64,000 bases of DNA, taken from Streptomonospora wellingtoniae (GTDB taxonomy: Bacteria > Actinomycetota > Actinomycetes > Streptosporangiales > Streptosporangiaceae). Below are positions 17,653-27,827 of this stretch, piece by piece. The notes beneath the pieces are model-generated. The model was not told the origin of the DNA. It searched no databases and was given only the letters and a program-made list of their open reading frames with translations. The translations under genes and the position numbers were made by a program. Location: NCBI RefSeq assembly GCF_031845375.1, contig NZ_JAVREK010000016.1, positions 66,558-130,557 on the forward strand, written 5' to 3'. The first letter of the stretch is position 1. Every line of letters starts with the position of its first letter.

Positions 17653-18284
17653 GTTTCGCCGTCGAGCGCGGCGAGGGTGTGGCCGAGGCCGTCGAGGAAC
17701 GCCGACAGCGCCAGCTCGAAGCTGGCATCGTCGATCTCGGCGGCGTGCTCGGCGAGGCGGTGCGCCTGGGAGAGGTTGGGGTAGCGGTCGCGGTAGACCT
17801 GCACGTCGGCGTCGAAGCCGCGGGCGAAGGAGTTGATCGCCGCCCCCACCACCAGGTACTTGGTCGAGGCGCCGATCATGGTGGCGTGGCGCGGCGGCCA
17901 GCCCGCCGCGACCAGCCCGCCGTGTACGGCGTCGGCGCGGCGCAGCGCGGCCTCGCGGCGGCCCGGGCCCGCGGCGACGACCGGCACCAGGTTGGGGTGG
18001 GCCGCCAGCGCCGCGCGGAAGGAGCGGGCCCACACGGTCAGGCCGTGCCGCCAGTCGCCGTACGCGAACCCCGAGACGTCCACCTCGGCCATGATCTCGT
18101 TGGCGATGTCGGCGAGCAGGTCCTCCTTGGTCCGGTAGTGGCTGTAGAGCGACGCCGCCTGCACGTCCAGCTCCTGGGCCAGCCTGCGCATGGAGAGGCT
18201 CTCCAGGCCGTCGCGGTCGACGAGTGCGAGCGCCGCACTGCGGATGCCGGTCACGCTCAGCATCGGCGTCCTGGGTCGGGCCAC
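17646..18284 (-). CDS. TetR-family regulator
   Basis: A 212-residue TetR-type repressor. The N-terminal helix-turn-helix reads SMRRLAQELDVQAASLYSHYRTKEDLL (residues about 31-58) and a TetR_C-type ligand domain follows (WRHGLTVWARSFRAALAAHPNLVPVVAAGP). The GTG at 18284 follows GGGAGGAAAC closely, supporting this start. It is divergent from an acyl-CoA dehydrogenase gene, and a palindrome between them (18452-18468) is a likely operator, so control of that gene is the simplest role. The stop overlaps the palindromic repeat it shares with rhaB. Ligand unknown. Confidence 0.88.
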   Translation of the reverse strand: MARPRTPMLSVTGIRSAALALVDRDGLESLSMRRLAQELDVQAASLYSHYRTKEDLLADIANEIMAEVDVSGFAYGDWRHGLTVWARSFRAALAAHPNLVPVVAAGPGRREAALRRADAVHGGLVAAGWPPRHATMIGASTKYLVVGAAINSFARGFDADVQVYRDRYPNLSQAHRLAEHAAEIDDASFELALSAFLDGLGHTLAALDGETR

Positions 18285-18451
18285 CGTTTCCTCCCGTCAT
18301 CGGCTCGCGCCGCGGTCCGCGGCGACTGGGCCTGAGGCGATCCTGCCACGCCGCACGGGTGCGCGCAGGCGCGAGCACCCGCCCGGACCGTGCCGCCCGC
18401 GCGGCCGAGGGGGCGGCTTGCGCGCGGACGCGGGCAGCGCCTACGCTCAAA

Positions 18452-18468
18452 ACCGAACACTGTTAGGT
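18452..18468. promoter_or_regulatory. Candidate TetR operator
   Basis: ACCGAACACTGTTAGGT is a 17-base palindrome with one mismatched pair, 20 bases upstream of the acyl-CoA dehydrogenase start and about 170 bases upstream of the TetR start. Operators of this form are common for TetR regulators of acyl-CoA metabolism. Confidence 0.55.
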
Positions 18469-18488
18469 AAATTGGGGAGCTGGGGCGG

Positions 18489-19664
18489 ATGGTCGACTTC
18501 GGACTGAGCGAGGAGCAGCGGGAGATCCGGGCGTGGGTGCGCACCTTCGTCGAGCGCGAGATCATGCCGTTGGAGAACGACGTGCTGCGCCGCGAACGCG
18601 GAGGCGCCGCGCCGGGGCTGAACGCCGACGAGGTGCGCGGCCTGCGGGAACTGGCGCGCAAGTCCGACTTCTGGGGTGTGCAGACCCCCGTCGAGTACGG
18701 CGGCATGGGCCTGGACGCGGTCACCGCCGCGCTCATCGAGGCCGAGCTCGGCCGCACCTTCCTGACCTTCAAGTTCGGCGGCGAGGCCGACAACATCCTC
18801 TTCCACGCCGACGAGGAGCAGCAGAAGCGCTACCTGCTGCCCACGATCTCCGGCGAGCGCCGCTCGTGCTTCGCCATCACCGAACCCGGCGCCGGCTCCG
18901 ATGCCAAGGCGATCCGCGCCCGCGCCGTCAAGGACGGCTCAGAATGGGTGATCAACGGCGAGAAGACGTTCATCACCGGCGGCTGCGAGGCCGACTTCGC
19001 GCTGGTCTTCGCCGTGACCGACCCCGACCTCGGCGCCGACGGCGGCGTCACCTGCTTCCTGGCCGACCGCGAGTCCGGCTGGACCTCCCAGCCCATCGAC
19101 ACCATGGGCGAGCGCCGCCCGGCCTCACTGGTCTTCGACGGCGTGCGCGTGCCCGAGGCCAACGTGCTGGGCGAGGTCGGCAGGGGCTTCGAACTGGCGA
19201 TGCAGTGGATCGGCAAGGGCCGCTACCTGCTGCCGGCCCGCGCGTTGGGCGGCTGCGAGCGGATGCTCCAGATGAGCATCGACTACGCCCAGACCCGCCG
19301 GACCTTCGGCGCCGCCATCGCCGAGCGCCAGGCCATCCAGTGGATGATCGCCGACTCCGAGACCGAGATCGAGGCGCTGCGGCTGCTCGTACTGCACGCG
19401 GCCTGGCAGGTCGACCAGGGCCGCGACTCCCGCCACGCCCAGTCGATCGCCAAGCTGTTCGGCGGTGTCAAGGCCAACGAGATCGTCGACCGGATGATGC
19501 AGATCCACGGCGGCATGGGCTACACCCGCGAACTGCCCATCGAGCGCTGGTACCGCGACCTGCGGCTCCTGCGCATCTTCGAGGGCACCGACGAGATCCA
19601 GCGCCGAACCATCGCCCGCGACCTGCTCAAGGGCCGCGTCACGGTCGGCGAGACGCTGCGCTGA
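18489..19664 (+). CDS. Acyl-CoA dehydrogenase
   Basis: A 391-residue flavoprotein with the complete three-domain family layout. The N-terminus starts MVDFGLSEEQREIRAWVRTF, the FAD/substrate region has CFAITEPGAGSDAKAIRA, the middle region NGEKTFITGG, and the C-terminal domain TFGAAIAERQAIQWMIAD and IFEGTDEIQRRTIARDLL, whose Glu matches the catalytic base of medium-chain enzymes. It should introduce a 2,3-double bond into an acyl-CoA using FAD and an electron-transfer flavoprotein. Chain length cannot be told. The ATG follows GGGGAGC, and a TetR gene with a palindromic operator lies upstream. Confidence 0.93.
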   Translation: MVDFGLSEEQREIRAWVRTFVEREIMPLENDVLRRERGGAAPGLNADEVRGLRELARKSDFWGVQTPVEYGGMGLDAVTAALIEAELGRTFLTFKFGGEADNILFHADEEQQKRYLLPTISGERRSCFAITEPGAGSDAKAIRARAVKDGSEWVINGEKTFITGGCEADFALVFAVTDPDLGADGGVTCFLADRESGWTSQPIDTMGERRPASLVFDGVRVPEANVLGEVGRGFELAMQWIGKGRYLLPARALGGCERMLQMSIDYAQTRRTFGAAIAERQAIQWMIADSETEIEALRLLVLHAAWQVDQGRDSRHAQSIAKLFGGVKANEIVDRMMQIHGGMGYTRELPIERWYRDLRLLRIFEGTDEIQRRTIARDLLKGRVTVGETLR

Positions 19665-19745
19665 TCCGCCCCCGCGCAGGCGGAGCGGGCGGCGCCCGTC
19701 GGCCGGGGCGCCGACCCGCGCCGGCCGCGACGGTGGGGCGAGCCC

Positions 19746-20120
19746 TCAGCTCACGCCCACCAGATCGACCGCGAACACCAGGGTCTCGCCGGGCTTGATC
19801 ACGCCGCCGGCGCCCCGGTCGCCGTAAGCCAGGTGGGGCGGGACGACCAGCCGGCGGCGGCCGCCCACGCGCATGCCCAGCACGCCCTGCTCCCAGCCTT
19901 CGATCACCTGGCGCCCGCCCAGCACGAAGCTGAGCGGATCGCCGCGGTTCCAAGAGGCGTCGAACTCCTCGCCCGTGGACTGGGAGACGCCGACGTAGTG
20001 CACGTCGACAGTGGAACCGTGCCCGGCCTGCGCGCCCTCTCCGATGGTCAGGTCGGCGACCTCGAGATCGGCCGGCGGCGGGCCCGGCGCGACGTCGACT
20101 CGGGGACGTTCGAGCGTCAT
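19746..20120 (-). CDS. FKBP-type peptidyl-prolyl isomerase
   Basis: A 124-residue single-domain FKBP without a signal peptide, so probably cytoplasmic. Family motifs are VDVHYVGV, GEEFDASW, VIEGWEQGVLGMRVGGRRRL and PPHLAYGDRG, with a terminal LVFAVDLVGV strand. It catalyses cis/trans isomerisation of peptidyl-prolyl bonds during folding. The ATG at 20120 is followed by a proline-rich N-terminus, as in other actinomycete single-domain FKBPs. It follows manA in the same direction with a gap of about 100 bases; no functional link is evident. Confidence 0.93.
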   Translation of the reverse strand: MTLERPRVDVAPGPPPADLEVADLTIGEGAQAGHGSTVDVHYVGVSQSTGEEFDASWNRGDPLSFVLGGRQVIEGWEQGVLGMRVGGRRRLVVPPHLAYGDRGAGGVIKPGETLVFAVDLVGVS

Positions 20121-20217
20121 GAGGCACTCCTCGCCAAGGTCGGATCGGGTGTCTCAGCGTACCGGCGGTCCGGCGCACGCGCACTGCGGCGCCCTCGGGC
20201 CCCTCCGCGGCGGCCGC

Positions 20218-21396
20218 TCAGTCGCCGACCGTGGCCGCCACCAGATGGCCCTCCCCGCGCACGGTGACCCGCCCGCAGCACGCCGGCACGAACACCGACT
20301 CGCCGCGCCCCAGCGCCAGGACCTCGCCGGACTCCGCGACCAGGTCGGCCGATCCGTCCAGACACAGCACCACCGACGGCGCGCCGCCGTCCAGCCGGGT
20401 GCTGATGGGCCCCGGCCCGGCGGTGGCCAGCGCGAACTCCGAGACACCGGGACGGAACTCGGTGCGCCCGCGGTCGGGCACGGGACCGGTGAAAGGGATG
20501 GGCAGCACGGAGAAGTCCACGACCGACAGCACCTCGGCGGTGTCGACGTGCTTACCGGTTAGTCCGGCGCGCAGCACGTTGTCCGAGCCGGCCATGACCT
20601 CCACCGCCGTGCCGCGAAGGTAGGCGTGCACGTTGCCCGCGGGCAGGAACAGCGCCTCGCCCGGGCGCAGGCTGACGCGGTTGAGCAGCAGCGCCGCGAC
20701 CGCGCCGGGATCGCCCGGATACCGCTCGGCCAGCTCCACGATGGTGTCGTGGTGGGCGCCCGCGCCCAGACGCTTCCACTCCGCCACGAAGCCCCCCACC
20801 AGGTCCGAGCGCACATCCTCGGGCAGCGTGAGCAGCCGGGTCAGCGCGGCGCGCAGGGCGGCGTGCACGCCGGCGGCCCCCAGGTCGGCGCGCAGCCGCC
20901 CGGCCAGGTCGCCGGTCAGCCCGTCCAGGTCGGCGCGTGCGGCGGCCGGGTCGCGGAACCCGCACAGGGCCTCGAACGGCTCCAGCGCCAGGACCAGCTC
21001 CGGCTTGTGGAAGGGGTCGCGGTAGTTGCGGTGCGGGGCGGTGACCGGGATGCCGGCGGCCTCCTCGGCGTCGAAGCCCGCGCGGGCGCGGGCGGAGTCG
21101 GGGTGGACCTGCAGCGACAGCGGCTCCTCGGCGGCCAGCACCTTCAGCAGGAACGGCAGGCGCTCGCCGAACCGCTCGACGGTGCGCTCGCCCAGCATCT
21201 CCTCGGGTGCGGCGGCGATGACGTCGTCGAAGGAGGAGGGTCCCTCGGGGGTGACGACGGTGCTGGGGGCGCCGGGGTGGGCGCCGAGCCACAGCTCCGC
21301 CTGGGGCCGCCCGTCGGGCTCGATACCCAGCAGCCGCGGGATGGCGGTGCGCGCCCCCCACGGGTACGGGCGTACCTGGTTGATCAGCCTGTGCAT
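20218..21396 (-). CDS. manA: Mannose-6-phosphate isomerase, class I
   Basis: A 392-residue zinc-dependent isomerase interconverting mannose 6-phosphate and fructose 6-phosphate. The metal-site motifs are present: LSLQVHPD (Gln and His), DPFHKPELVLAL (Glu) and LPAGNVHAYL (His), and the family sequence AGLTGKHVD near the C-terminal domain. Length is normal. It is encoded back-to-back with the GH38 alpha-mannosidase, so mannose released by that enzyme and phosphorylated elsewhere could enter glycolysis through it. The ATG at 21396 starts MHRLINQVRPYPWG, the usual N-terminus. Confidence 0.94.
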   Translation of the reverse strand: MHRLINQVRPYPWGARTAIPRLLGIEPDGRPQAELWLGAHPGAPSTVVTPEGPSSFDDVIAAAPEEMLGERTVERFGERLPFLLKVLAAEEPLSLQVHPDSARARAGFDAEEAAGIPVTAPHRNYRDPFHKPELVLALEPFEALCGFRDPAAARADLDGLTGDLAGRLRADLGAAGVHAALRAALTRLLTLPEDVRSDLVGGFVAEWKRLGAGAHHDTIVELAERYPGDPGAVAALLLNRVSLRPGEALFLPAGNVHAYLRGTAVEVMAGSDNVLRAGLTGKHVDTAEVLSVVDFSVLPIPFTGPVPDRGRTEFRPGVSEFALATAGPGPISTRLDGGAPSVVLCLDGSADLVAESGEVLALGRGESVFVPACCGRVTVRGEGHLVAATVGD

Positions 21397-21627
21397 CCGC
21401 CCTGCTCTTCCCGTTCTCCTACGCCGGTGTCCCGTCGGTTTCAGTCTGCTCGACCGGGCACCGCCGCGTCAGTCCGGCCGCCCCTTCAACCGGCGGTGGT
21501 GCTGGCACCACCCGCGCGCCGCGCCGCGCCGGTCCAACGTATCGAACCGCACGGCGTGAACCTTGACTTCCCGGGCGGGGGCGGAGAGCGTACCGGAAGG
21601 CCGCCGCCCAGGCAGACGGAGCGCCGC

Positions 21628-24600
21628 ATGCACGACGAGCACGCCCGACTCGACCGCCGACTCACCCGTGTGCTGGGCCAACGCCTGTGGGCCTCGGTCT
21701 ATGCCGCCGCCGTCCCGCTGACCGTGGAGCGCTGGGACGCTCCCGGCGGGCCGGTTCCGGCCGCCGAGGGCGTCGCGGCGCCCTACTCCCCCGCCGCCGT
21801 CGGCCAGGCCTGGGGACCGCCGTGGGGGACCTCCTGGTTCCGCTTCACGGGCCGGGTGCCCGCCGAGTGGGCGGGCCGCACTGTGGAGGCCGTCCTCGAC
21901 CTCGGCTTCGACCCCGACCGGCCCGGGTTCTGCGCCGAAGGGCTGGTGCACCTCCCCGACGGCACACCGCTCAAAGGGCTCAACCCCCGCAACCGCTGGG
22001 TGCGGGTCGCCGCGCCGGCGCGCGGCGGCGAGGGGGTCGACCTGCGGGTGGAGGCCGCGGCCAACCCGGTGGTCCTCGGGCCGGACGGCTTCGCTCCGAC
22101 GCCGCTGGGCGATCCGGCCACCGCCGGCTCCGCTCCGCTGTACCGGCTGCGTCGGGCCGACCTGGCGGTCTTCGACCCCGAGGTGTGGGGCCTGAGCATG
22201 GACGCCGAGGTGCTGGGCCAGCTGATGCGGGAGCTGCCCGAGGGGTCGCCGCGCCGAGCACGCATCCGCACCGCCCTTTCGCGAGCCCTGGACGTGCTCG
22301 ACCCGACCGACGCGGCCTCCACCGCCGCCACGGCCGGCTCGGCCCGCGAGTTGCTGGCGCCGGTGCTGGCCGACCCGGCCGAGGCCAGCGCGCACCGCGT
22401 CTCGGCGGTGGGCCACGCCCACATCGACTCCGCCTGGCTGTGGCCGCTGCACGAGACGGTGCGCAAGGTGGCGCGCACCGTCGCCAACGCCACCGCGCTG
22501 ATGGAGGACCACCCCGACCTCGTCTACGCGATGTCGCAGGCCCAGCAGTACGCCTGGCTCAAGGAGAGCCACCCCGCGCTCTTCGCCCGGCTGCGCAAGC
22601 ACACGCGCCGGGGGCGGTTCGCACCGGTGGGCGGGATGTGGGTGGAGGCCGATACCAACATGCCCGGCTCCGAGGCGCTGGCCCGCCAGTTCTCCTACGG
22701 CAGGCGGTTCTTCCGCGACGAGCTGGGGGTCGAGACCCGCGAGGTCTGGCTGCCCGACTCCTTCGGCTACTCCGCCGCGCTGCCGCAGCTGGTGCGGCTG
22801 TCGGGGTCGCGCTGGTTCCTCACCCAGAAGCTGTCGTGGAACGCCGACAACGCGTTCCCGCACCACACCTTCTGGTGGGAGGGCATCGACGGCAGCCGCG
22901 TGTTCACCCACTTCCCGCCGGTGGACACCTACAACGCCGAGTTGACCGGGCACGAGCTGGCGCACGCCGCGCGCGGGTTCCGCGACGCCGGGCCGGCCTC
23001 GCGCTCGCTGGTGCCCTTCGGCCACGGCGACGGCGGCGGCGGACCCACGCGGGAGATGCTGGCGCGGGCGGCGCGCACGGCCGACCTGGAGGGCTCGCCG
23101 CGGGTGCGCCTGGAAAGCCCGGCGGAGTTCTTCGCCGCCGCCGAGGCGGAGTACGCCGACCAGGCTCCGGTGTGGCTGGGCGAGCTGTACCTGGAGCTGC
23201 ACCGGGGCACCTACACCAGCCAGGCGCGCACCAAGCAGGGCAACCGGCGCAGCGAGCACATGCTGCGCGAGGCCGAGCTGTGGGCGGCAACGGCGGCCGT
23301 GCGCACCGCGGACGCGGGTTCGGGCGCCTACCGCTACCCCTACGAGCGGCTGGAGGCGCTGTGGAAGCGGGTCCTGCTGCACCAGTTCCACGACATCCTG
23401 CCGGGCTCCTCGATCGCCTGGGTGCACCGCGAGGCGACGCGGGCCTACGTCCGGATCACGGCGGAGCTGGAGGAGATCGCCGACGGCGCCCGCCGGGTGC
23501 TCGCCGGGGGGACCGGCGCCGGGGAGCGCGGCGGCGCAGGCGCGGTCACCGTGTTCAACGCCTGTCCGCACGAGCGCGGCGGCGTGGCCGCGATGGGCGG
23601 GCGGTCGCGCGCGAACGCAGGGGGCGAAGGCGGGGCCCCGGAGGCGCCGGCGGTCGCGCTCGGCCGCGACGGCGGCGGCTACGTGCTGGACAACGGCCTG
23701 CTGCGCGTGGCGGTGGACGCACGGGGCCTGGTCACGTCTGTCGTGGAGGCGGCGAGCGGCCGCGAGGCGCTGGCGCCGGGGGCGGCCGCCAACCTGCTTC
23801 AGCTCCACCGCGACCTGCCCAACGCGTGGGACGCCTGGGATGTCGACGCCTTCTACCGCCGCACCTTGGCCGACCTCACCGCCGCCGATTCGGTGCGGGT
23901 GCTGCGCGAGGCCCCCGAGGGCGCGGCGGTGGAGGCGGTCCGCTCCTTCGGCTCCTCCACCGCGCGCCAGGTCGTCGCACTGGAGCGGGGGTCGGTCCGG
24001 GTGGACTTCACCGCCGAGGTCGACTGGCACGAGCGCGAGCGCTTCCTCAAGGCGGCGTTCCCGCTGGATGTGCGCGCGTCCGAGGTCGCGGCCGAGATCC
24101 AGTTCGGCCATGTGCACCGCCCGGCCCACACCAACACCTCCTGGGACGCGGCCCGGTTCGAGGCCTGCGGGCACCGGTGGGTGCGCGCGGGCGAGCCGGG
24201 CTACGGGCACGCGCTGGCCACCGCCTCCACCTACGGCCACGATGTGGACCGCGCGGTGCGCCGCGACGGCGGAACCACGACCGTGCTCCGCCTGTCGCTG
24301 CTGCGGGCGCCGCGCTTTCCCGACCCCGAAGCCGACCAGGGCCGGCACGTCTTCGCCTACGCGCTGGTGCCGGGCGCCGGCATCTCCGACGCCGTGCGCG
24401 AGGGCTACCGCCTCAACCTGCCCGAGCGGGCGGCGCCCGGAGGGGCCGACGTGGCTCCGCTGGTGGCGGCGGAGGGCGCGGGCGTGGTGGTCGAGTCGGT
24501 GAAGCTGGCCGAGGACCGCTCGGGCGCCGTGGTGGTGCGTCTGTACGAGGCGCACGGAGCCCGGGTGCGCGGCGCGCTGCGCGCGTCGTTCCCGCTGGCC

Positions 24601-24726
24601 GGCGCCGCTGCGGTGGACCTGCTGGAGGAACCGCTGGACGAGGGCCCGATCGAAGTCTCCGGCGGCCGGGTGGCCTTCGCCCTGCGCCCGTTCCAGATCC
24701 TCACCCTGCGGCTGGCGCGGACCTGA
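21628..24726 (+). CDS. Alpha-mannosidase, glycoside hydrolase family 38
   Basis: A 1032-residue GH38 enzyme without a signal peptide, thus probably cytoplasmic. The zinc-binding motif HAHIDSAWLWP is near residue 262 and the nucleophile region WLPDSFGYSAALPQL near residue 373. The middle helical domain (LHRGTYTSQARTKQGNRRSE) and C-terminal beta domains are complete. It removes alpha-mannosyl units from oligosaccharides. I chose ATG 21628 (MHDEHARLDRRL) because the longer frame runs antisense through manA and shows no family resemblance. A short gap separates it from the divergent manA, suggesting co-regulation of mannose use. Confidence 0.9.
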   Translation: MHDEHARLDRRLTRVLGQRLWASVYAAAVPLTVERWDAPGGPVPAAEGVAAPYSPAAVGQAWGPPWGTSWFRFTGRVPAEWAGRTVEAVLDLGFDPDRPGFCAEGLVHLPDGTPLKGLNPRNRWVRVAAPARGGEGVDLRVEAAANPVVLGPDGFAPTPLGDPATAGSAPLYRLRRADLAVFDPEVWGLSMDAEVLGQLMRELPEGSPRRARIRTALSRALDVLDPTDAASTAATAGSARELLAPVLADPAEASAHRVSAVGHAHIDSAWLWPLHETVRKVARTVANATALMEDHPDLVYAMSQAQQYAWLKESHPALFARLRKHTRRGRFAPVGGMWVEADTNMPGSEALARQFSYGRRFFRDELGVETREVWLPDSFGYSAALPQLVRLSGSRWFLTQKLSWNADNAFPHHTFWWEGIDGSRVFTHFPPVDTYNAELTGHELAHAARGFRDAGPASRSLVPFGHGDGGGGPTREMLARAARTADLEGSPRVRLESPAEFFAAAEAEYADQAPVWLGELYLELHRGTYTSQARTKQGNRRSEHMLREAELWAATAAVRTADAGSGAYRYPYERLEALWKRVLLHQFHDILPGSSIAWVHREATRAYVRITAELEEIADGARRVLAGGTGAGERGGAGAVTVFNACPHERGGVAAMGGRSRANAGGEGGAPEAPAVALGRDGGGYVLDNGLLRVAVDARGLVTSVVEAASGREALAPGAAANLLQLHRDLPNAWDAWDVDAFYRRTLADLTAADSVRVLREAPEGAAVEAVRSFGSSTARQVVALERGSVRVDFTAEVDWHERERFLKAAFPLDVRASEVAAEIQFGHVHRPAHTNTSWDAARFEACGHRWVRAGEPGYGHALATASTYGHDVDRAVRRDGGTTTVLRLSLLRAPRFPDPEADQGRHVFAYALVPGAGISDAVREGYRLNLPERAAPGGADVAPLVAAEGAGVVVESVKLAEDRSGAVVVRLYEAHGARVRGALRASFPLAGAAAVDLLEEPLDEGPIEVSGGRVAFALRPFQILTLRLART

Positions 24727-24800
24727 AAGCCCGGCCGCGCCGAGGATGCCGGCGGTCGAAGGGCGACCGCCCCGCGACCGGCGGCGACGTCCGCCGCACG

Positions 24801-24821
24801 GTTCGGATAACAATTCCGAAC
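24801..24821. promoter_or_regulatory. Palindrome between mannosidase and gntP
   Basis: Perfect inverted repeat GTTCGGA-N7-TCCGAAC with an AT-rich spacer, about 75 bases after the mannosidase stop and 25 bases before the GntR-type operator. It could be an operator for gntP, or a weak terminator hairpin for the mannosidase gene; no T-tract follows. Confidence 0.45.
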
Positions 24822-24845
24822 GGGGAGGATCACACGTCCTCACAA

Positions 24846-24858
24846 ATGGTATTACCAT
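24846..24858. promoter_or_regulatory. GntR-type operator upstream of gntP
   Basis: ATGGTATTACCAT is a perfect 13-base palindrome with the TGGTA-N-TACCA form expected for FadR-subfamily GntR regulators. It lies 67 bases upstream of the gntP start. A related half-site, TGGTAACACTA, lies between gntR and gntK. Confidence 0.65.
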
Positions 24859-24924
24859 TGCCGCCAGCCGTCTTGGCGCACGTCACATCGCGCGCCAGCC
24901 TCATCCCCATTCCCGGAGGAACCC

Positions 24925-26391
<1,467 letters not shown>

Positions 26392-26421
26392 GCCGGGGCC
26401 CTGGAGGGCGGCTCCGCCCCC

Positions 26422-27141
26422 TCAGCCGCAGTCCGCGGCCTCCTCGTCCTCCAGGGCCGCAACGACCTCGTCGACGATCGCGCGCATGGCGGCCTGGGCC
26501 ACATCGGCCAGGCCGCCTCCGATCGCATCGGCGACGTGGGTGTGCAGGCGCAGCGCCTCGGGCCGGGGCCGGCGCGGCATCAGGTCGTACTCGGTGCGGC
26601 CGGTCAGCACCTCCGACACCACGCCCGTCAGACCGGCGAACATTTCGTTGCCCGACATCTCCAGAATGCTGCGGTGGAACTCGATGTCCAGGCGCAGGAA
26701 GGCCTCCAGGTCGCCGCTGCGCCCAGTGGCGACCATGCGCTCGTTCAGCTCCAGCAGGAACTCGCGGTCGGCGGGGGCCGCGCGGCGGGCGGCGAACGCG
26801 GCGGCGGGCGGCTCTACGGCGGCGCGCAGCTCCGTCAGCGAGCGCAGCTGGCCCATCCGGCCGGGTCCGGCCAGCCGCCACCGGATCAGCTGCGGGTCGT
26901 GGACGCTCCACTCCTCGGGCGGGCGCACCCGCACGCCGGTGCGCGGACGGCTGACCACCAGGTGCATGGACTCCAGCACGCGCACGGCCTCGCGCGCCAC
27001 GGTCCGGGACACGCCGTAGCTCTGGGCCAGCCGGTCCAGGGTAAGAACGGCTCCGGGCTCGTACTCGCCCGCGGCGATCGCGGGTCCGACCTCTGCGAGG
27101 ACGCGGTTGTGCAGGGTCCGGTGGTCGGCGGCGGCGCTCAT
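26422..27141 (-). CDS. gntR: GntR-family (FCD) regulator of gluconate genes
   Basis: A 239-residue FadR-subfamily regulator. The winged helix reads LTLDRLAQSYGVSRTVAREAVRVLESMHLV at about residues 32-61, and an FCD ligand domain follows, with metal/ligand-site residues in FLRLDIEFHRSILEMSGNEMF. It lies between gntP and gntK, divergent from gntK, and the TGGTA palindromes near both promoters make it the likely repressor of gluconate use. The ATG at 27141 was chosen because AAGGAGACAC precedes it. Confidence 0.9.
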   Translation of the reverse strand: MSAAADHRTLHNRVLAEVGPAIAAGEYEPGAVLTLDRLAQSYGVSRTVAREAVRVLESMHLVVSRPRTGVRVRPPEEWSVHDPQLIRWRLAGPGRMGQLRSLTELRAAVEPPAAAFAARRAAPADREFLLELNERMVATGRSGDLEAFLRLDIEFHRSILEMSGNEMFAGLTGVVSEVLTGRTEYDLMPRRPRPEALRLHTHVADAIGGGLADVAQAAMRAIVDEVVAALEDEEAADCG

Positions 27142-27205
27142 GTGTCTCCTTCGGCCCTGCAGCGGCTGCGAGGGCACGGGGGCGCCCGCAGCACGTCGGC
27201 GATTC

Positions 27206-27220
27206 ATTGGTAACACTATT
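27206..27220. promoter_or_regulatory. Candidate GntR operator between gntR and gntK
   Basis: TGGTAACACTA at 27208-27218 keeps the left half of the gntP operator and a degenerate right half. It lies about 50 bases upstream of gntK and about 70 bases upstream of gntR, so one regulator could control both directions. Confidence 0.45.
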
Positions 27221-27268
27221 AGGGCGCGTACACCGCGCGTTCACAGATCCGCACGGTTGGAGCAAGGA

Positions 27269-27805
27269 ATGGCACACGGCACGCACTTCGTCGTCATGGG
27301 CGTCTCCGGCACGGGCAAGAGCACCGTCGCCGAGCCCCTCGCGCGGCGCCTGGACCTGCCCTTCGCCGAGGCGGACGACTTCCACCCCGCCGCCAACGTC
27401 GCCAAGATGTCGGCCGGCACGGCGCTCACCGACGAGGACCGGCAGCCGTGGCTGGAGGCGCTGGCCGCGTGGATCGCCGGGCACGACGGGCGCGGCGAGT
27501 CGACGCTCATGGCGTGCTCGGCACTCAAGCGCAGCTACCGCGACGTGCTGCGCGCGGCGGCCCCCGACGTCCGCTTCCTGCACCTGGACGGATCCACCGA
27601 GCTCATCGCCGCGCGGCTGCGCGAGCGCAAGGGCCACTTCATGCCCGAGACGCTGCTCCGCTCCCAGAAGTCCACCCTGGAGCCGCTTGCCGACGACGAA
27701 CCGGGCGTCACGCTCGATATCGCACCTCCGGTCGAGGAGGTCGTCGAGCGCGCCGCCCGGATCGTGGCCGCCGCGCTGGGCTGCGAGATCGACTCGCGGG
27801 GGTAG
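27269..27805 (+). CDS. gntK: Gluconokinase
   Basis: A 178-residue P-loop kinase that phosphorylates gluconate to 6-phosphogluconate for the pentose phosphate pathway. It has the Walker A GVSGTGKST at about residues 11-19, the substrate region EADDFHPAANVAKMSAGTAL and ACSALKRSYRDVLR, and RKGHFMPETLLRSQ in the lid. Length is standard for thermoresistant gluconokinases. A weak AAGGA precedes the ATG at 27269. It completes the route begun by gntP. Confidence 0.94.
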   Translation: MAHGTHFVVMGVSGTGKSTVAEPLARRLDLPFAEADDFHPAANVAKMSAGTALTDEDRQPWLEALAAWIAGHDGRGESTLMACSALKRSYRDVLRAAAPDVRFLHLDGSTELIAARLRERKGHFMPETLLRSQKSTLEPLADDEPGVTLDIAPPVEEVVERAARIVAAALGCEIDSRG

Positions 27806-27827
27806 GTCCGGCGGCGCAGCGGTGCGG

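Noticed and set aside
20626..21627. N-terminal extension of the mannosidase frame by 334 codons
   Set aside because: It runs antisense through manA; GH38 resemblance begins only after the ATG at 21628.
21469..24858. Minus-strand open frame of 1129 codons
   Set aside because: Antisense to the GH38 mannosidase; the translated sequence is repetitive in Gly, Val, Arg and His with no domain.
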